Positions 1-10,900 of a DNA stretch of 64,000 nucleotides are shown piece after piece. Source of the stretch: Ustilago trichophora (lineage: Eukaryota > Basidiomycota > Ustilaginomycetes > Ustilaginales > Ustilaginaceae); NCBI GenBank assembly GCA_900323505.1, contig OOIN01000008.1:1132501-1196500 (forward strand). Reading direction: 5' to 3'. Both the position numbers and the translations under genes were made by a program. Within the stretch, counting starts at the first letter, position 1; each line of letters opens with the position of its first letter. The notes under the pieces were generated by a model that did not search any database, was not told the origin of the DNA, and was given only the letters and a program-made list of their open reading frames with translations.

Positions 1-42
1 TCGCCGGTCTCTGCTGCCTCGCCGCCGAGGCACTTTGGCACC

Positions 43-2919
43 ATGCGTGACTCGTCCTCCACCTCTCTGTCCTCCCTTCCTCAGATCGAGGTCAAACCGC
101 AAAAAGCCTGCGTCCTCTGTCGCCGCTCCAAGGTCAAATGCATCCATGATGGCGCCCCTCCTTGCAAGCGCTGTAAGGACACCAACCAAGAGGCCCAGTG
201 CAAGTTCAGACTACGAGCCGACGATGAGACTTGGCGAGAACGCACCGATGAAGTCCTCAGCAAGCTCGGTAAGAGCGTAGAGTGGCTCGTTCAACAGCAG
301 CAGCAGCAACAGCAGCAACAACAAATCGATCACAGGCATTCCGACACAGCTGCTTCCAGCAGCTCTCCCATGTCTGCTCCGTCGCCGCGAAAGTCGCACC
401 CGAATCCTGGTCTCTATCGACCCTCTCTGGCCCCCGCAAGACCCTCGGGAGTAAACGCCTGGCAAGCTCAGCCGCATCCTCAAGTCGCACAGCATGATCC
501 TGTAGCCCCTCACTCCGATCCTTTGCTGCATCACAGCGCAACTACCGCCCATGGACGACCATCTTCCACCACGTACCTGGGCTTTGATGGTGCTGCAGGC
601 CTTCTCAGTCCCGGCGACTCCCACGTCCGGTCCGTCTCATCACCGTCGTCCTCGGCTGCGAATTCGGCTCATCGACACTACCGCTCACCACCGTCAGCTT
701 CGCAATCCTTCCGACCACTGCACAATCCTCATCTGCCTCCGCCTCCGCTTCCTCCACCGACCGCGCATCTCCCTCCTTTCGACAATTCCACAGCTATGCC
801 CACTGCCGTCTCGGCTCCTCATCTTGCGTCCTCACACCGTGCAGCGGGTGCTGCTTCACTTCCGGCTCCAAATACCCGACGTCTCCCGCCTGACCACTAC
901 TCTCAGCACATACCGGCCCTTGAGCCCGGTCAGAGCGGGCCTTCCTCCATCATTTACGCAGCACAACAGCCGTACAGCAACGCCGGAGAATCCAGCAGAA
1001 CCCAGACGTCGATCTCACGTGCATCCACAGCTTCTCCCTATGGTAGACCCTCCCATTGTATCGGACGCAACGACCCGCGACTCACTGTCATCTCCATGGG
1101 ACTCGTATCGATGGACCAGGCTCGTCATCTCTTCAAGTTCTTCGCACGATATTTGCAGCCGCATTGCTTCGGCTTCCCTGCCTACCCAGCAAACGAGCAC
1201 ATGACACCGCTCATCATCGCATGCATCCTCATGGTGTCGTCCATGCACGAACCCAACTCGCGTCATCTCTTCGAGCGCCTGCGTCATGAGGCCTTCTCAT
1301 CTCCGCTGCTTCTCGATCACCCCATCGACCGGCACGCGCCTCTCGATCCAGAGCTCGGCATCGGTGTCGAAGAGATCACAGGTGCTTGCATTGCAGCTTG
1401 CTGGCTGGGCGGTCAGACTGCTCTCTCGATTGCACGTTTGGCTCGCTACTGGGCTATCGGCTACCTCGAACACTTCGAGGTTCGCTCTGCTCAAACCCTC
1501 GGCGAGTGGATGACAATCTTGCCGCCGTTCCGTCAGATTGATTTGGTCGGTAAGCTACGAATCTGGCTCATGTCCTACATCACTGAAGCCCAGCAGGCTG
1601 TCATCAACGACAAGCCTAGCCTGTTCCCCGAAAGCCAGCCTGCGCATTACTGTCAAGGTCTCCTCAACGCGAGCAGCCACAGTGCAGAGTTCGCCGAAAC
1701 CTTTGCACAGAACGATGGAGTGAAAAAGTCAGCCGAAGCACTCAACGCCGTTGATGGCACCCCTAATTCAACACATTCCAACTCTTCAGCGGCTCCTCCA
1801 CCTCCCAGTGACGGTGCAGGTGGGATCGGATCTTTTGCATCAGACCGCCAGCTAGTTGCGCACGCACGCATGATGTCGATTCTTCTCGCTGCACAGGATC
1901 TGCATCGCTCCGCACGGGCTGCTGTCGCTTCCGCCAAACCGACGCCGTCTGAACAGCAGTCGACCCACTCAACCGCATCCCGAACCCGACAAGAGAACAG
2001 GCTGTTCGAGCCGTCACATATGGCAGAACGGTGGCGCGAATGGATGGAAGAGCTGAACAGGTGGCGATTGCTCACTTCGCAACACTCTGACCTGTCAGAT
2101 AGCTCGCTCGAATTGATCGACTTGTCCCTCCTCTACCACCTCTCGCGCACCTTCCTCGCTTCGCATCCTCTGGATCCCAAGCTCGGCATTCTGGACGAGA
2201 CTCAGCATGCACTCCGGGCAGCGTCCAATGCCAATCCACCCGACCTTTCGCGCCTGGCCATCGCCCAACTTCGTACCATCTCCACCGCCAAGCATTCCGC
2301 CTTGTTCGCGCTCAAGCTTGCCACCACCGAGTTTGGCGAACGGCTCTCTTATCTCCCCCAGTTCTACCACTGGCTGTTGGGTCATGCCGCAGGCTTGCTT
2401 CTGCTTCTGATTCAGCGTAGAGAGACGTTCTTGATGGCAAAGGAGGCAGAATCTCTTCTCGAAGTGACCGAGAAATTTGTTCAGCTCTATGTTTTCCGCG
2501 TCACCAGCCACTCGTTTCATTCAGCAGCGGCAGACTACAGTACAAGTTCGACCGCACAACGAACCGGGATCAAAAGGTCTGCTTCGGATGCTGATCTGCG
2601 AGACAGTAACGGAGAAGATTCCGAAAGAAGGAAACATGCGGGCGCTAGCATTGCGGAGCCGGATCGTGGGAGCAATGGCAACAGCGACCCACTCAGCTTT
2701 CAGTGGCCTTTCATGTCCGGCTTCCCAACCACACAAGCTTCAGGTGCCGCATTGGCACCCGATGGACCCGCTGCGGCCACGCTCAACCCTATTGCCCAGC
2801 AGCAGCTCGCGCACGGCAACCCGGCAGAGAAACATCCTGCCCTGGCCAACGCTCAAGCACTCGCACGTGCCCTATACCTGGTCAAGATGCAAGTCCAATC
2901 GTTGGACGTTCAGCTTTGA
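43..2919 (+). CDS. Zn2Cys6 fungal transcription factor
   Basis: The 958-residue protein carries a binuclear zinc cluster near its N-terminus, with cysteines at residues 23, 26, 33, 41, 44 and 53 (spacing CX2CX6CX7CX2CX8C). The basic run RRSK follows the second cysteine, as in Gal4-type DNA-binding domains. A run of about ten glutamines follows at roughly residues 84-94. Then comes about 250 residues of Ser/Pro/His-rich disordered sequence. A helical middle region from about residue 345 to 560 (LFKFFARYLQPHCFGFP and onward) resembles the fungal regulatory middle-homology domain. The C-terminus is again low in complexity. The protein is inferred to be a nuclear, sequence-specific regulator; its targets are unknown. 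The start is the first ATG with a plausible leader, but only 42 bases precede it in the window, so an upstream exon cannot be excluded. The gene ends 76 bp before the convergent FRG1-like gene. Confidence 0.9.
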   Translation: MRDSSSTSLSSLPQIEVKPQKACVLCRRSKVKCIHDGAPPCKRCKDTNQEAQCKFRLRADDETWRERTDEVLSKLGKSVEWLVQQQQQQQQQQQIDHRHSDTAASSSSPMSAPSPRKSHPNPGLYRPSLAPARPSGVNAWQAQPHPQVAQHDPVAPHSDPLLHHSATTAHGRPSSTTYLGFDGAAGLLSPGDSHVRSVSSPSSSAANSAHRHYRSPPSASQSFRPLHNPHLPPPPLPPPTAHLPPFDNSTAMPTAVSAPHLASSHRAAGAASLPAPNTRRLPPDHYSQHIPALEPGQSGPSSIIYAAQQPYSNAGESSRTQTSISRASTASPYGRPSHCIGRNDPRLTVISMGLVSMDQARHLFKFFARYLQPHCFGFPAYPANEHMTPLIIACILMVSSMHEPNSRHLFERLRHEAFSSPLLLDHPIDRHAPLDPELGIGVEEITGACIAACWLGGQTALSIARLARYWAIGYLEHFEVRSAQTLGEWMTILPPFRQIDLVGKLRIWLMSYITEAQQAVINDKPSLFPESQPAHYCQGLLNASSHSAEFAETFAQNDGVKKSAEALNAVDGTPNSTHSNSSAAPPPPSDGAGGIGSFASDRQLVAHARMMSILLAAQDLHRSARAAVASAKPTPSEQQSTHSTASRTRQENRLFEPSHMAERWREWMEELNRWRLLTSQHSDLSDSSLELIDLSLLYHLSRTFLASHPLDPKLGILDETQHALRAASNANPPDLSRLAIAQLRTISTAKHSALFALKLATTEFGERLSYLPQFYHWLLGHAAGLLLLLIQRRETFLMAKEAESLLEVTEKFVQLYVFRVTSHSFHSAAADYSTSSTAQRTGIKRSASDADLRDSNGEDSERRKHAGASIAEPDRGSNGNSDPLSFQWPFMSGFPTTQASGAALAPDGPAAATLNPIAQQQLAHGNPAEKHPALANAQALARALYLVKMQVQSLDVQL

Positions 2920-2995
2920 GTCCTTTCCCTCTTCGCAATCGATGCATAGCAATACTATATCTTCCTGGTTTGACGTAATTCTGCAATGTTGGGCA

Positions 2996-4015
2996 TCATG
3001 CATACTTGTCGCTCTTGAGTTTACTTCGACGATCAAGCATCTCTTCGGCCAATCTGCCTTCCTTTTCTGCCTTTCTGAGTGCTCTTCGCTCCTCCTTTGA
3101 TAAGCTGGATCCGTAGTTGGAAGGAAGGTAGTGGGATCCGGCGCGAGATCTGAATGTTTCCAATTCCTGAGCGACGACTTGGTCGCGAGTGCCTAGTTGG
3201 ACTGCGGTGGGATCGTTTGTCCTTGATCGTTGTGTGGATTTGGTATCAGCTGAGTGGCGAGCTGCGTGCCTGTGCTTCCATTGCACCTTGATGATCCATC
3301 TGGCCGTCTCATCGTCTGTCCGTTCCGCATCTGCCCTCACAACCGTTTTGCCCCCGGCTACTTGATCCAGGGCTAGGTATCGATTGTGTACCGAGCGCAA
3401 CAGCCATGTACCATCCCCTGAAGTCTCCAGAGTCCACTCTTCCTGGGGGCCCCTCGCTTCCATGGCCGCTTTGAGGAGGCCATTCTTGTCCGCGCCCAAG
3501 AATTTGCCTTCTGCGCTCTTAAACGTAAACCTGACCGGAGACGAACTGCCAGGAACCTTTGTAGCCACCCACACTTGATACACTGACTGCGGCTCCATCC
3601 TAGGCTCTTGCTCAGCTGACTCTACGATCTCTGCTCCCTCCAATTCCTCGGCCAGCTTCGGGTCGGATGCCAACAACCCAGCTCGATCAGCGATCGTCGA
3701 CTCGTCGGATTCGGGCAGAACTGGTGCTGCCTCTACACTTTGTAGCGTTGGCTGGAATGCTAGACAGCGCCTTGGAGAAGATGAATGGCAGTTGGACCGG
3801 TGGTGGAAGATGAAACATGGCCCACTGAGGTCTAGCGATGACTCTACGGGTACCCAGGCTTGCTCGTTGCCGCCGACGTCTTCCACGTCTGAACCGTCTT
3901 GATGATTGGCTTTGCGTTTGTGGGAGGATGTTTGGCCATGGCTAGACTTCTTGCGCTTCTTGGGCTTGTCGCCTTTAAAGCTCAGCCGCAAGCTTTTGCC
4001 GGGGGTTGCGCTCAT
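2996..4015 (-). CDS. FRG1-like protein
   Basis: The 339-residue protein begins with a Lys-rich nuclear-signal-like segment (GDKPKKRKKSSHG). A motif of the type W-P-D-L-S-G-P-FIFH at about residue 55-70 matches the start of FRG1 proteins. A beta-trefoil/fascin-like core follows at about residues 143-230 (FTFKSAEGKFLGADKNG, then GPQEEW). The C-terminus is basic and helical (LSKEERRALRKAEKEGRLAEEMLDRRSKLKSDKY), also typical of the family. FRG1 proteins are nuclear and nucleolar, bind RNA and actin, and associate with pre-mRNA splicing complexes; the molecular activity is not settled. Length is somewhat above the usual 250-270 residues because of an acidic, low-complexity insert around residues 95-140. 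No intron is needed. The gene is convergent with the zinc-cluster regulator. Confidence 0.8.
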   Translation of the reverse strand: MSATPGKSLRLSFKGDKPKKRKKSSHGQTSSHKRKANHQDGSDVEDVGGNEQAWVPVESSLDLSGPCFIFHHRSNCHSSSPRRCLAFQPTLQSVEAAPVLPESDESTIADRAGLLASDPKLAEELEGAEIVESAEQEPRMEPQSVYQVWVATKVPGSSSPVRFTFKSAEGKFLGADKNGLLKAAMEARGPQEEWTLETSGDGTWLLRSVHNRYLALDQVAGGKTVVRADAERTDDETARWIIKVQWKHRHAARHSADTKSTQRSRTNDPTAVQLGTRDQVVAQELETFRSRAGSHYLPSNYGSSLSKEERRALRKAEKEGRLAEEMLDRRSKLKSDKYA

Positions 4016-4869
4016 GATGATTGGATAGTCATGGTTGAGCTATTGGAAGTGTTGTGGCAGGTGTGGAGGCTACAGTACACGGTGACCTGTGCGCCTGCGT
4101 TTCGCAACATTTTTCGCGATTCTCAATTTTCTCAAGAGTCCGCGGAGCGTCAGGCCGATTTCAAGATTCACGCATTTTTCGAGGCAAGTGTGCAAGCAAT
4201 GGACGGATGAGATTGCAAGATGGAGCATGGTACAAAGGTATACTCATGAGAAAAAGGACTATTGGGGATGAAGAGAGAGAGAGATGTTCCAGGTCTTTCA
4301 GCCGAGTCGTCCATTTGAAGCTAGACGAGCCGGATAGTTATGACAAGGTTGATGCAACGACGTTCAAGACGTCAGGTTTCGCTGCTGTAGCCCAGGTTGT
4401 CCCGTCACAGACGATGTAGGAGCCATCGTCCAGACTCTATTATAAGGGCAGCTAACTCAAAGGGGGGGAGGAGAAGGAGACAAGGAGGGGGAAGGCGGAA
4501 GGGAGTGCAACAATACGGCGGTGACACGGTGACTAGACTTGAACGGATGCCAGAAGGTCGCACTCAGAAGCTTGCGGAAAGGCAGCCCGTACATTGAACT
4601 GATACTTGTGAGAACCAGTCGAACATAAGGTGGGAGCAAGATTGCAGCGTTGACGGTTGTGAGCTTAGCTCGACGGTGTGATGGTAAGAAGGGAAAGAGG
4701 TCTCTACTCAGGGTCTCTGAAACTAAACCTCTGTCGCGAAGAAAAAGAAGAAAAAGTTGTTTGAAGTCCAATCTTCTTTCAACCTGGGCTTTCGCGCGAA
4801 TAAACCAGCTCTCTTGCTCGTGCTTGTCGACTCGATGTATGCTGGCTTCCTTGACCTTTCGCATCTATA
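4016..4869. other. gene-free interval between two minus-strand genes
   Basis: This 854-bp stretch holds the promoter side of the FRG1-like gene and the 3' side of the 345-residue gene. It includes a G/A-rich purine tract at about 4459-4505 and a TACAGTA word at 4071. No ORF here has coding character. Confidence 0.6.
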
Positions 4870-5907
4870 CTACAAGGCTACCTGGTGGAGCGTGACAGTG
4901 GCCATCTCGACAGAGATGCTGCCACTGGCGAAAGTGCTCGATGACTGAAGGCTGTTGACCCGGGACTGGAAAGTATCGACCAACGCCTGACGGAGCTTCT
5001 GAACGTCAGCGTCAGAACAGAGGCACTGTGGAATAGAGAAAGAGAAAAGCTCTAGCTTGCTGGTGCTGTCAGACCAGTGCACTCGGTACACAATCAGCGG
5101 CTGGGATCCGAGGCAATTTGTTGGAGGAGCGGCAAAGTTCGCCTCGGATGAAGCATCTCTTTGCATGCGGTGGAGCGGTCGTACGTCGTAGGTGCACGAT
5201 GCAGGAGTCTGCTCGATGTCATGTAGACAGTAAACAGAGCCATATTCCAAGAGAAAGCCTGCTAGCGCCACACCGACTACTTGGGCTTCGATGTTCGAAC
5301 CGTATTGCTCTGAAAGGGGTTGTGATGCGATTAGGACATCTAACGAGTTGTCTGTGGTGACCGCCTTGCGAATTGCTGTAATGAGGCTCATGGTGTGAGC
5401 ATCAGGCGCTGCAAGGGTGGGAAAGGTATGCTCGGGTGTCGATCGAGCATCCACCCACAATGCGGGGCAGAGATGTTCTGATGCAGTTCCACCGGTCAGA
5501 GTTTCTACATCAGTCCAGAGGCTCTCCCTCGAGCTGACGATGAACGTCTGATCCGTGGGCGCATGGTAGAGCAGTCTTACCCGTTGCAAGTCATTATATT
5601 GAGCTTTCTGCTTCCCGAATGAGATGAGCCTCAAGCTAATTGCAGATGCCTGTGCTGCTGTCAGACCCAGCGCATCGATTAATGCTCCTCTTCGCAGCCC
5701 TGCAGCTACTATCAAAAGCTGCAGGGCTATGAGGTTGCATCCTGAGCGTGATACTCTTGGCTTTCGGCCAGCTGAGGACGACACAATTGCTGCAGAGATC
5801 TCTAGTGCGAGTTCAACAACAGCTTGGCTTCCCAGTATCGAGAGGTCAGATGTAGCAGTGTTGGCTTCGACACCAGTGGCCTTGGCGATCGCGGCCCTCT
5901 TCGACAT
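4870..5907 (-). CDS. uncharacterised protein, possibly UPF0739/DUF4504-like
   Basis: The 345-residue protein has no signal peptide and no clear membrane span. Two hydrophobic helical segments stand out: LIALQLLIVAAGLRRGALID near residues 60-80 and VVGVALAGFLLEYGSVYCL near residues 208-228. The second, followed by a strand reading IVYRVHWSD near residue 270 and LFSFSIPQ near 285, recalls the layout of the UPF0739 (human C1orf74) family. I make this link from memory of the family's overall pattern, so it is weak. Function is unknown for that family. The ATG at 5905-5907 is the first in frame. The gene runs divergently from the tRNA-Arg gene, 186 bp away. Confidence 0.75.
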   Translation of the reverse strand: MSKRAAIAKATGVEANTATSDLSILGSQAVVELALEISAAIVSSSAGRKPRVSRSGCNLIALQLLIVAAGLRRGALIDALGLTAAQASAISLRLISFGKQKAQYNDLQRVRLLYHAPTDQTFIVSSRESLWTDVETLTGGTASEHLCPALWVDARSTPEHTFPTLAAPDAHTMSLITAIRKAVTTDNSLDVLIASQPLSEQYGSNIEAQVVGVALAGFLLEYGSVYCLHDIEQTPASCTYDVRPLHRMQRDASSEANFAAPPTNCLGSQPLIVYRVHWSDSTSKLELFSFSIPQCLCSDADVQKLRQALVDTFQSRVNSLQSSSTFASGSISVEMATVTLHQVAL

Positions 5908-6093
5908 CTTATCTGCATCTCCGATGTGTCAATCAGAAGTATTCGGTCTGTTGCTCGAGACAGCTGAATGGAGATGAAGGGGGTGACGAGAGTATGCGTG
6001 GTTGCTTGTTGTCTAACGTGGACCCTGATGGCCAACGATAGAAGAATGATTACATGCTTTGATATATGCTTATATTCTCAAGTCTTCTTTGAA

Positions 6094-6189
6094 GGGTCTT
6101 TAGCTCAGCAGTAGAGCGGCAGACTTCGGTTCAACGAAGATCCTCTTGAGGTGTTCTGCAGGTCGCGGGTTCAATCCCCGTAGGACTCT
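6094..6189 (+). tRNA. tRNA-Arg(TCG) with a 24-nt intron
   Basis: The acceptor stem is formed by 6094-6100 (GGGTCTT) and 6182-6188 (AGGACTC). The anticodon stem is 6119-6123 (GCAGA) with 6155-6159 (TCTGC). The anticodon loop begins C-T-T-C-G-G, giving anticodon TCG at 6126-6128. A 24-nt intron at 6130-6153 lies directly after position 37, the standard place for nuclear tRNA introns. It contains CGAAG, complementary to the CTTCG of the anticodon loop, as expected for the anticodon-intron helix read by the splicing endonuclease. The T arm is GCGGG-TTCAATC-CCCGT. It should decode CGA arginine codons. Confidence 0.9.
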
Positions 6190-6198
6190 TTTTTTTTT
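6189..6198 (+). terminator. RNA polymerase III terminator of tRNA-Arg
   Basis: A run of ten T residues begins at the discriminator base of the tRNA-Arg gene, the usual Pol III stop signal. Confidence 0.85.
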
Positions 6199-6357
6199 GC
6201 TGTTCTTGTCAGGGTCTCGCGACACGAAACAAGTGACAGGGTCCAGTCGCGTCAAGTCAAGCACAACTTTATGCTCTTTCACTGTTCGACTCCTACCACA
6301 ACACTGACACTCGACGACAGCAAGACATGCCAAAGGCGACACCGGAGCCAGGCTGCT

Positions 6358-7857
6358 ATGGCCAAACGAGATAATGCAGCCAAAGGCAGGCTGCTATGGC
6401 GGAGCGACCTGGTCCTGATCGATGGCACTCGGTTGCCAGGAATTGCCATCGTCTCGTATGCCAACCCCTTCGGTGGACCGGACCATGATGATGCACATGC
6501 CAACTTGCACGAGGCCGAGGCTGACTTAGGTCTGGCCCTCGAGATGCTTCGCAATCAACCTTTGCGTATTTCATCGCTGACACATGATGGATCCTCGACA
6601 GACCCAGCTACAGCTCTTGGTGGGCAGGGGCAGAAGCAAACGCACTGGGTCGCAAGCGGTGATGTGCGCGTGTACATCGATCCACGCGAGGCGGCAACAT
6701 GGAGCTTCTTCCAACGGGTCTTCTGTTTCGATGCCGACTTTGTCCAGGACACGGGTGTGCAGCGATCCACGCAGGTGCTTACCGTCTCGCTTCAGCCATC
6801 ACTGCTCGTTCCTGGCGTCGAGAGTGCCGCATCGGATCCTTTTGCCATCGTCAACACCCCAACTTCGCCACACTCAGAGTTTTGCATCTTTGCCCAACCT
6901 GTAGCACCAAGTGATGTAGCCGAACCAGCTTCCGACACCATGCCTATCCGATTGGTGCTCGGTCGCAGGCTCACTGTCGTTACCAGAAGATCGAACGGTT
7001 TAAGCGTCACAGGCAAGGAGCTCTCTCGATCCCGCAGCTTCTCCCGACAGCCAAGCGTGGGCTCACAGACGCTGCACGATGTGTTCAGTCAAGCCGGTCT
7101 TTCAATACCTACGTTTGGAGGATTGCCGACACAGATGGCTAGCACTGTACCCCGACCGGATGACCCGCTTCCAAGGGGGTCCATATCTGCATTACTCCAG
7201 GCTCGGTCGAAGCGCAAACCCACCCACACGCAACGCCATCTCGGAGCATCGCCTGTGGGACCCTCGACCTCAGTCCCACCTGCGCCAGTGGGTACTCACA
7301 CGCCTGGTCGCCGAGGCGAGAAACGACGGGGTGGTTCCGAACGCAAAGTCGCAGGAAGTCCAAGCCCAGCAGACGGTGTAGACGATATGCAGCTTGACAG
7401 CACCACTCTTTCCCCTACAAAGGCGATCAAGCATCGAGCAGACCGCATCCTTTCCGACTTGCCTCGTCTCAACCTGGGCAAGCAACCAACGCGTTCCATC
7501 CTATCCAACCCACAAGGTAGCAGCTCCCAACTTCTCGACGTCAAGCCCGTCAAAGTCGAGTCCGTCTCCCCCGAGCCCTTCTTGCTCGATTCAAAGGACC
7601 ACCAGCGAAGCTCCACAACCGAACCCGTTGAAAAGGTCAATCGCAACCTGATCAAAAAAATTGTCCACACTCTGCTCGTTCGCGAACATGGCCTGGCCAA
7701 GACAGATCCAGACTACATCGCAACATACAACCAAACATGTTCAGGCACCTGGTGCACTTTCCGCAAAGTCGCAGCCACCAAACAGCTTTCCAAAGACGCC
7801 GTAGAAGACGTCGTTCGCATTCATCTATCTTTGTACTTGTATTCTAGCCAATCTTAA
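6358..7857 (+). CDS. candidate Sld7-like DNA replication factor
   Basis: The protein has 499 residues from the ATG at 6358; an in-frame ATG at 6271 would add 29 low-complexity residues, and I prefer the later one because LLWRSDLVLIDG begins the ordered part. The N-terminal 200 residues look folded, the middle (about 230-420) is Ser/Pro/Arg-rich and disordered, and the last 75 residues form a helical domain (NRNLIKKIVHTLLVREHGL, then YIATYNQTCSGTWCTFRK and a final DVVRIHLSLYL). That order of motifs resembles the C-terminal dimerisation domain of Sld7, the partner of Sld3 in loading Cdc45 onto origins; metazoan MTBP has a related domain. The assignment rests on recalled pattern similarity and needs a profile search. 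The gene starts about 170 bp after the tRNA-Arg gene. Confidence 0.5.
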   Translation: MAKRDNAAKGRLLWRSDLVLIDGTRLPGIAIVSYANPFGGPDHDDAHANLHEAEADLGLALEMLRNQPLRISSLTHDGSSTDPATALGGQGQKQTHWVASGDVRVYIDPREAATWSFFQRVFCFDADFVQDTGVQRSTQVLTVSLQPSLLVPGVESAASDPFAIVNTPTSPHSEFCIFAQPVAPSDVAEPASDTMPIRLVLGRRLTVVTRRSNGLSVTGKELSRSRSFSRQPSVGSQTLHDVFSQAGLSIPTFGGLPTQMASTVPRPDDPLPRGSISALLQARSKRKPTHTQRHLGASPVGPSTSVPPAPVGTHTPGRRGEKRRGGSERKVAGSPSPADGVDDMQLDSTTLSPTKAIKHRADRILSDLPRLNLGKQPTRSILSNPQGSSSQLLDVKPVKVESVSPEPFLLDSKDHQRSSTTEPVEKVNRNLIKKIVHTLLVREHGLAKTDPDYIATYNQTCSGTWCTFRKVAATKQLSKDAVEDVVRIHLSLYLYSSQS

Positions 7858-7936
7858 TCAACATTCGAGTAGACAATAAACTTGAGACACTTGAGAGCTA
7901 GAGCCGACTTTAGCCTTGTGTCAGGCTGAATCGATC

Positions 7937-10900
7937 TCAGGAGGCAGCGGCAGTGCGGAGTCGGTCTTCCAGCTGCTCGATTTCCTGCTTGAGCTTATCG
8001 ACGTCTTCTTGGCTCTCTGTGAGGAATCTCACTTCAAGCTTGGCGTTCTGCAGATCGCGCTGTACGTTCTCGAGCTCATCGCGCTCTGATCGTCGTTCGG
8101 CCAACAACTTTTCGAGCTGTTCGTGGTGCTGGTTGGAAAGAAGGGCGACCTTTTCCGTGTGTGCGGCGTGAAGACGCTCCAAATCACTCATCTCTTGGTT
8201 CTCCTTGCCTTGGCCATCGAGCAGGCTGGCCGCTGTGGTGGGCGTGGCAGCAACCTTGGAAGCCATCAGAGCCAGCTCCTTGTTGGCGGCATCGCGAGCG
8301 CGCTCCGCTTCGTCGAGCTTGTCTTGCAGATCCATCAGCTTGTCCAAATCCTGCTGGCTCTTCTCGCGGAAGGGCACAAGATCTTCCTCGTGCTTCCTGG
8401 TGAGCTGGCCAACTTCGTCGACGTGTTTCTGGACAAGGGCCTCCTTGTCAGCCGCATGCTGGGCTGAAATGGCCTCGAATTGTTCGACAAACGCCGTCTG
8501 CGACTGGTTGTGGGCGTTGCGGACCTCCGAAAGCTCCTGCTCCAGCTGCTCGACCTGCATCTGCAGCGCAGTTGTCTGCGACGAACTGGCAGCAGCAGAG
8601 TCGGACGCAGCTTTCTTGGCCTGGTCAGATGCAGAAGTCAACTCGGCCTCCAACGACTTGATACGAGCATCGCTGGCGTCCTTCTCGGTTTGCAGCTGCG
8701 TAAGCGCGTCCTTGATCTTCTTCAGGTCGCCCTGCGCAGCGGTGAGCTCCAACTGCACGCGCTTCAACTCGCTGGCGTGGCGCTCGGCAGCTTCGGACAG
8801 TGCCGTGGCATGTGCCGCTTGGACCGCCTCGAGCTCATCAACGTGTGACTTGCGCATTTGCTCAATGGTCTTGGACGACTGCTCCTTGAGGGCCTGCAGG
8901 TCGGTCGAGTGACCGTCTCCCGCTTCGGCGCGCGCCTTCTCGAAGGCATCCATGACCTTCTGATCGTGCTCGGCCTTGACTTCGGCCACCTGAGCGGCAT
9001 ACTTGGCCTCCTGGCCCGCCAGCTCTGTCTTGATCTCTTCCAGGGTTTGTTGCAGCTCTTTGACCCGCTCTTCGGCTGCATCGTTGCGAGAAGCAAGCTC
9101 TGTGGCATGTTCATCGCGGGTCTGCGAGAGCGTCTTCTCGTGTGCATCAGCCAAGGTGGACAGCTCCTCAGCGTGTCGCGAGGCGTCTGAAGCTCGTGCT
9201 TCTTCGAGAGAGACTTCATGGGTCTTCTGCATTGCAGCACGGGTCTGCTCTTCGGCCTCGCGTCGAGCGGCGTCGAGCTCGATCGCTTTCTGTTCCAAAT
9301 GCTTGGCGTTTGCTTCTTCGAGCGCATGTTCGAGCTTCTTCGCGTGTTCAGCTGACAGCTCACGGCGTGCACTGCTGATAGCATCTTCGAGCACGGCTGC
9401 GTGCTTCTGCTCCGCTTCCGTACGGGCTTGTTCCACCGCCTGAGCGAGCGATTCGCTGTGTCGTGAGTCCGCCGAGGCGCGCTCTTCGTGGTGCGCGTGC
9501 TGCGCCTTGACGAGCACGGCAGCTTCTGCGGCAGCAACGGCTTCAGCGAGCCTGGTCTCGAAGGCTGAGGAGTTGCTTTCGATTTGGTCTTGCAGATCCC
9601 GGTTGCGCTGCTCGAGCTCGGCGAGAGCCGAGACTTGCTTTTCGAGCTCCTCGTTGCGCTTTTGGAGGGTGGTAAGCTGGGAGGTCTTCTGCTGCAGATC
9701 ATCGTGGCTCTCCTTGAGGACATCAAGCTCGGCCGCCTTCTTTTGCAAGCCCGAATGACTCTCTTTCAGGGCGGCCAGCTCTTCTGCATGCTTCTGCAGC
9801 TTGTCGTTGCTTTCTTTGAGCGAGGCGAGCTCAGCTTCTTTATCAGCCAGGGTCGAAGCGCCCTCTTCGCCAGCAGCGCTCGCCTCAGATGCCTTCTTCA
9901 ACGCTTCCGACAGCTGAAACTTGATCTCGTCAAGTTCAGTCTGCAGCTTCTCGTTCTGCGAGAGAAGTTCCACTTCTTTTTCGCTGGCTTCCTTGGCAGC
10001 AACTGCAGCGGCAGTAACGGCAGACTCGTGAGCCTCGCGTTGCTCTGCTAGCTGCTTGGAAGCTTCATCCTCGCCAGCAGACGCCTTCTGCTCGTGCTCC
10101 AAAGTCAGCTGCTGAATGCGTTGCTCGAGTTCGGCAATACTCTTCTTGGCAGCGTCAGCGTCGTCGTGAGCTTGCTTAGCGCTGAGTTGGTGCTCTTCAA
10201 TTTGCTCGAGACTGGCTTTGAGCTTGTCCTGAAGGTCTGCCATGGCCGCCGTCTGAGTTTCGTCCTTCTCCGTGGTACTGGCAACGCGGGCGGCAGATGC
10301 ATCCTCGAGCGCGGTCTGTGCTTCCGCCAGCTTGTTTTCGAGATCCTCAATCTTGGACTGCGCAGCCGCCATGGCCGCTTCCTTCTCCGAAAGGACAGCG
10401 TCGTGCTTGGACGCCAGATCGGTGCGGTCCTCGCTGGAAGTCCCGAGTTCGGCCCTGAGACGCTCGACCTCAGCCTCCAGCTCCTTGACGTGGGCGGAGG
10501 AAGACGAAGTGGCTTCTTCATCGTCATCGGGCACCGGCACGGTGTCCTTCGCTTCTGCGAGTTTGGCCTCGGCTGCAGAGAGACTGACTGTCTTGGCCTG
10601 CAGTTCTTCGTCCTTGGTCTCGAGGTCAGATTTGAGCTGATCCAGCTGGTCACTTTGTTCGGATAGCTCAGCCTCGAGTTTTGCAATCTTGTCCTGCAGA
10701 TCCTTGACTGCAGAGCTGGCAACAGCTCCAGCCGGTGCAAGGCTTCTGCGAGCAGCGGCACCCGCTGCAGCAGAGGTGGCGGTGGTGGCAGCGCCGGCTC
10801 TTGCGGACGGAGCTAAGCTCGATCGAGCCGCCGATGCGGGGCGAGCTGCTGCTCCCGTGGTGCTGGTACCGTTGCTCGTGATGGAGGCGCGTCGAGCTGC

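Noticed and set aside
6100..6342. 80-codon frame across the tRNA-Arg gene
   Set aside because: It overlaps a clear tRNA on the other strand and is not coding.
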